A stretch of 64,000 nt of DNA from Yinghuangia soli (GTDB taxonomy: Bacteria; Actinomycetota; Actinomycetes; Streptomycetales; Streptomycetaceae). Of the stretch, positions 62,029 through 64,000 are shown one piece after another. Made by a program: the position numbers and the translations under genes. The DNA lies in assembly GCF_021502675.1 (NCBI RefSeq), contig NZ_JAKFHA010000003.1:404103-468102 (forward strand), written 5' to 3'. Numbering within the stretch: the first letter of the stretch is position 1; each line of letters starts with the position of its first letter. The notes under the pieces were generated by a model that was given only the letters and a program-made list of their open reading frames with translations, was not told where the DNA came from and searched no databases.

Positions 62029-62619
62029 TTACGCGCCCTGCGCCGTCCAGATGGCCACGTCCGAGCTCGTGGCCACCACCAGCGTCCGACCCGAAGGGGA
62101 GAAGCCCGCTGCGCGCAACTCCCCTCCCCCTCGGGTGTCGTACACCGCCCACCAGTCCTCGCCGAGAGTGCCGCCGTACGGACCCAGCCGCCCGTGCCAC
62201 AGCAGCACTCGGTCGTCGGGCCAGCCCGGCGCCACCACGTCGATGGTCCAGCCCAGGACACCCGTGGTCCGCAGGCCTCCGCCCTGGAGGCCGGCCACCG
62301 CGATCCGGGTGCCTTCGAGTACGCCCAGACCGGGGCAGGTCAGGTCGGCGTCGTCGGGGTAGACGAGTTCGGCGTCCGCGTCGCGGTCGCGGGCGATGCG
62401 GTCCCCGACCAGCGGGTCGAACAGGCCGCGGCCCTGGTGCGAGGTGACGAAAACGAGGTCGCGGCCGTCCTTCGGGTGCGGGGCGATGCCGACGCCGACG
62501 AGGCCGCCGATCGGCGCGGTGGCGATGCGGCCGAAGGCGGGCCGCCACGGCGCGGGCGGAGGCGTCACCGCCGCGCCCAGGAACCGTTCGCGCAACTCGG
62601 CCTGGTAGTCGCTGACCAC
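62029..62619 (-). CDS. hypothetical beta-rich protein
   Basis: The 196-residue product starts VVSDYQAELRERFLGAAVTP. It has repeated strand-like segments: GVGIAPHPKDGRDLVFVTSH, VLLWHGRLGPYGGTLGEDWW and AGFSPSGRTLVVATSSDVAI. The last segment resembles a WD40-type blade. GTG follows GGGGAAAG. I do not recognise the family, and no neighbour is co-directional and close. Confidence 0.6.
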   Translation of the reverse strand: MVSDYQAELRERFLGAAVTPPPAPWRPAFGRIATAPIGGLVGVGIAPHPKDGRDLVFVTSHQGRGLFDPLVGDRIARDRDADAELVYPDDADLTCPGLGVLEGTRIAVAGLQGGGLRTTGVLGWTIDVVAPGWPDDRVLLWHGRLGPYGGTLGEDWWAVYDTRGGGELRAAGFSPSGRTLVVATSSDVAIWTAQGA

Positions 62620-62712
62620 TGCTTTCCCCGTTCTTCCCACACCTGTCCAACCCCTGTGCGCCGCCCCGCGGTCAGGGCGCGCGGGCAAGCACATCACACC
62701 GCGTGCGCGCAC

Positions 62713-62775
62713 CGGCGTTCGCCTGGTCTTCGCTTCGCGCTCACCGGCTTCTCGCGCGCCCGTCGCACCGCGCTG
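62713..62775 (+). repeat. 63-bp direct repeat, left copy
   Basis: 61 of 63 bases match 63564-63626 in the same orientation, starting CGGCGTTCGCCTGGTCTTCG. Weaker similarity continues to about 62831, ending just before the stop of the GIY-YIG gene. The right copy lies directly upstream of the glycerophosphodiesterase gene. Confidence 0.9.
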
Positions 62776-62833
62776 AGTCGGCGACCGGCAGCGCTGGGAC
62801 CGCCGGGCTGCCCTCGGAGAGCGGACTCGACGA

Positions 62834-63283
62834 CTACCCCACGTTCCACAGCCCGCAACCGGTCAAGGAGACCAGGCACTGCTTCTCGAGCATCCGCGCC
62901 GCGGCGTCGTCGGTGGCCGTAGCCCAGCAAAGCTCCAGGCCCGCGCGGTCGATCGCTGCACGTGCCCACTGCTGCGCGCCCGATGGGCCGGCCGCTTCGA
63001 GGGCGGCCAAGCGGCCGCGCACCCAATCCGCGTCTGCCAGTGCGCGGTTGAATGCGGCCTCACCTAGACCGCTCACAGCACCCTTGCCTGTCGCGTAGAC
63101 GGACAAGCGGCCTCGAATCCCCTTGCCCTGCCTGGGTCCCGCCTTACCGATGTAGACGAGGCATGAGTCCTCCGCGGTGCGCACGACGTACACGCCCGGC
63201 TCTTGCGGAGCAGTGCGGGCGGCCTCGTCGAAGGGGACCCACGCGGACCACGCTGCGAGGTGCTGTATTCGCTCGGCGCTCAT
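62834..63283 (-). CDS. GIY-YIG-type nuclease domain protein
   Basis: The 149-residue product has a GIY-YIG-like start: EPGVYVVRTAEDSCLVYIGK followed by AGPRQGKGIRGRLSVYATG, with the G-V-Y and V-Y-I-G strands and an Arg in the following helix. The C-terminal half (CWATATDDAAARMLEKQCLV) fits the rest of the domain, where a Glu is catalytic. Its ATG overlaps the stop of the small upstream gene (ATGA). It is flanked by 63-bp direct repeats. Cleavage activity is inferred. Confidence 0.75.
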   Translation of the reverse strand: MSAERIQHLAAWSAWVPFDEAARTAPQEPGVYVVRTAEDSCLVYIGKAGPRQGKGIRGRLSVYATGKGAVSGLGEAAFNRALADADWVRGRLAALEAAGPSGAQQWARAAIDRAGLELCWATATDDAAARMLEKQCLVSLTGCGLWNVG

Positions 63284-63525
63284 GACTCGGTGTCGGGTAC
63301 CGGCCTGCTGGCGCGTTTGTGGGCTGCTTTGATGCCGTTTTCGCGTGCCAGGCGGCGTACGAACGACGCGGTGAAGGGCGAGTGCGCCACGACATCGGAC
63401 TGGCGGATCCCGGCCCGGAGCGCGTCGGTCACCGCCGCGATGGCGTCCTGACGCGCTGCTTCGTGGGCCTGTTCGGTCTCGCGGTAGCGGGCGGTGGCAA
63501 GGTCGATCGCTGCAGTCTCATCCAC
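63280..63525 (-). CDS. small helical protein with putative HTH, paired with GIY-YIG protein
   Basis: The 81-residue product starts MDETAAIDLATARYRETEQA, has a long charged helix, then IRQSDVVAHSPFTASFVRRL and ARENGIKAAHKRAS, which looks like a helix-turn-helix. It is translationally coupled to the GIY-YIG gene (four-base overlap). It could be a DNA-binding partner or regulator. Its start lies 38 bp inside the right direct repeat, so the promoter is very short or within the repeat. Confidence 0.65.
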   Translation of the reverse strand: MDETAAIDLATARYRETEQAHEAARQDAIAAVTDALRAGIRQSDVVAHSPFTASFVRRLARENGIKAAHKRASRPVPDTES

Positions 63526-63563
63526 GCGGACAAGCTACCCGGGACATCACTTTCGCAATGCAA

Positions 63564-63626
63564 CGGCGTTCGCCTGGTCTTCGCCTCGCGCTCACCGGCT
63601 CCTCGCGCGCCCGTCGCACCGCGCTG
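63564..63626 (+). repeat. 63-bp direct repeat, right copy
   Basis: This is the partner of 62713-62775 (61/63). It lies 56 bp before the ATG of the glycerophosphodiesterase gene, in its upstream region. The two copies bracket the HTH/GIY-YIG pair (788 bp between them). Confidence 0.9.
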
Positions 63627-63682
63627 CGACGGTGAGCCGCGGCGCGGGGACCGCCGCGCACCGCCCGGAGAACGGACCTGAC

Positions 63683-64000
63683 ATGCCGCGTTCGCCCCGC
63701 ACGGCGACGGCCGCGCTGCTCGCCGCCACCGCCCTCGCCTTCACCGCCGCCGGCCCGGCCGCTGCTACCTCCGACCGGGGGAACGGGCACGGAAACGGCC
63801 ACGGGAACGGGCCACACCACGCGTTCGACCTCCAGGCGCATCGCGGCGGGCTGGGACTGACCGTGGAGAGCACCCTGGCCGCGTTCGGCACGGCGCTGGA
63901 TCTGGGGGTGAGCACGCTCGAACTCGACGTGCAGATCACCGAGGACCGGCAGGCCGTCGTCACGCACGACCGCAAAGTGGACGGACGCAAGTGCGCCGAC
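63683..64000 (+). CDS. secreted glycerophosphodiester phosphodiesterase, N-terminal part (cut by window end)
   Basis: 106 residues are present. A Sec signal (MPRSPRTATAALLAATALAF, cleavage near AAA-T at about 28) is followed by a Gly/Asn/His-rich linker and the GDPD start: DLQAHRGGLGLTVESTLAAF, then LDVQITEDRQAVVTHDRK. The HRG, E-LDVQ and HD residues are the catalytic and metal-binding residues of the family. It cleaves glycerophosphodiesters outside the cell, a phosphate-scavenging role. The rest of the gene lies beyond the window. Confidence 0.88.
   Translation, partial: MPRSPRTATAALLAATALAFTAAGPAAATSDRGNGHGNGHGNGPHHAFDLQAHRGGLGLTVESTLAAFGTALDLGVSTLELDVQITEDRQAVVTHDRKVDGRKCAD

Overview
The window is very GC-rich DNA from a Streptomyces-like actinomycete. 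Codon third positions are almost all G/C, GTG starts are common, and there are Tat signals and lipoboxes. Actinomycete-typical families (XRE-DUF5753/DUF397 pairs, DUF6879, CGNR, MmyB-type XRE, SpoIIE phosphatases) are frequent. I saw no rRNA, tRNA or CRISPR array.

Region 1 (1-12.6 kb) is transport. A truncated O-acetylhomoserine sulfhydrylase gene and an alpha/beta hydrolase precede a complete peptide-type ABC operon (binding lipoprotein, permease, permease-ATPase fusion, ATPase). A yidD paralogue lies between this and a second ABC operon (permease, permease-ATPase fusion, ATPase) that has no binding protein of its own. A 164-bp MITE-like element and a 31-codon gene with its own ribosome binding site and terminator follow.

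Region 2 (12.6-30.9 kb) is a catabolic island. It holds a Tat-exported esterase, a MarR regulator divergent from a nitroreductase, and a PaaX-type regulator. A leftward gene set matches salicylate breakdown through CoA thioesters and gentisate: CoA ligase, hotdog thioesterase, salicylyl-CoA 5-hydroxylase/oxidoreductase (SdgC type), nitrilase, gentisate 1,2-dioxygenase, FAH-family hydrolase and maleate isomerase. Divergent from the ligase is an orphan ABC binding protein followed by two type-B carboxylesterases. A 40-bp element before this binding protein recurs with 35/40 identity before the ABC operon that lacks one, so the two are probably halves of one transporter under common control. The simplest reading is uptake of an aryl ester or related compound, release of salicylate by esterases (or of salicylate from its nitrile), and conversion to pyruvate plus fumarate.

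Region 3 (30.9-45 kb) is an accessory zone. It has an XRE/DUF397 pair, AraC, CGNR and truncated XRE regulators, a secreted tachylectin-like protein, small hypothetical proteins, IS256 and IS481 remnants, a decayed hydrolase and a frameshifted DUF6879 gene.

Region 4 (45-64 kb) has an orphan response regulator divergent from a Tat-exported serine hydrolase, DUF2804 and membrane proteins, an ArsR/SRPBCC pair, a reductase-like SDR protein and two large tandem SpoIIE-type phosphatases. It ends with a small HTH/GIY-YIG cassette flanked by 63-bp direct repeats, just upstream of a glycerophosphodiesterase gene cut by the window end.

Short tandem repeats are frequent. In three cases the stop codon of a gene lies inside a repeat unit.
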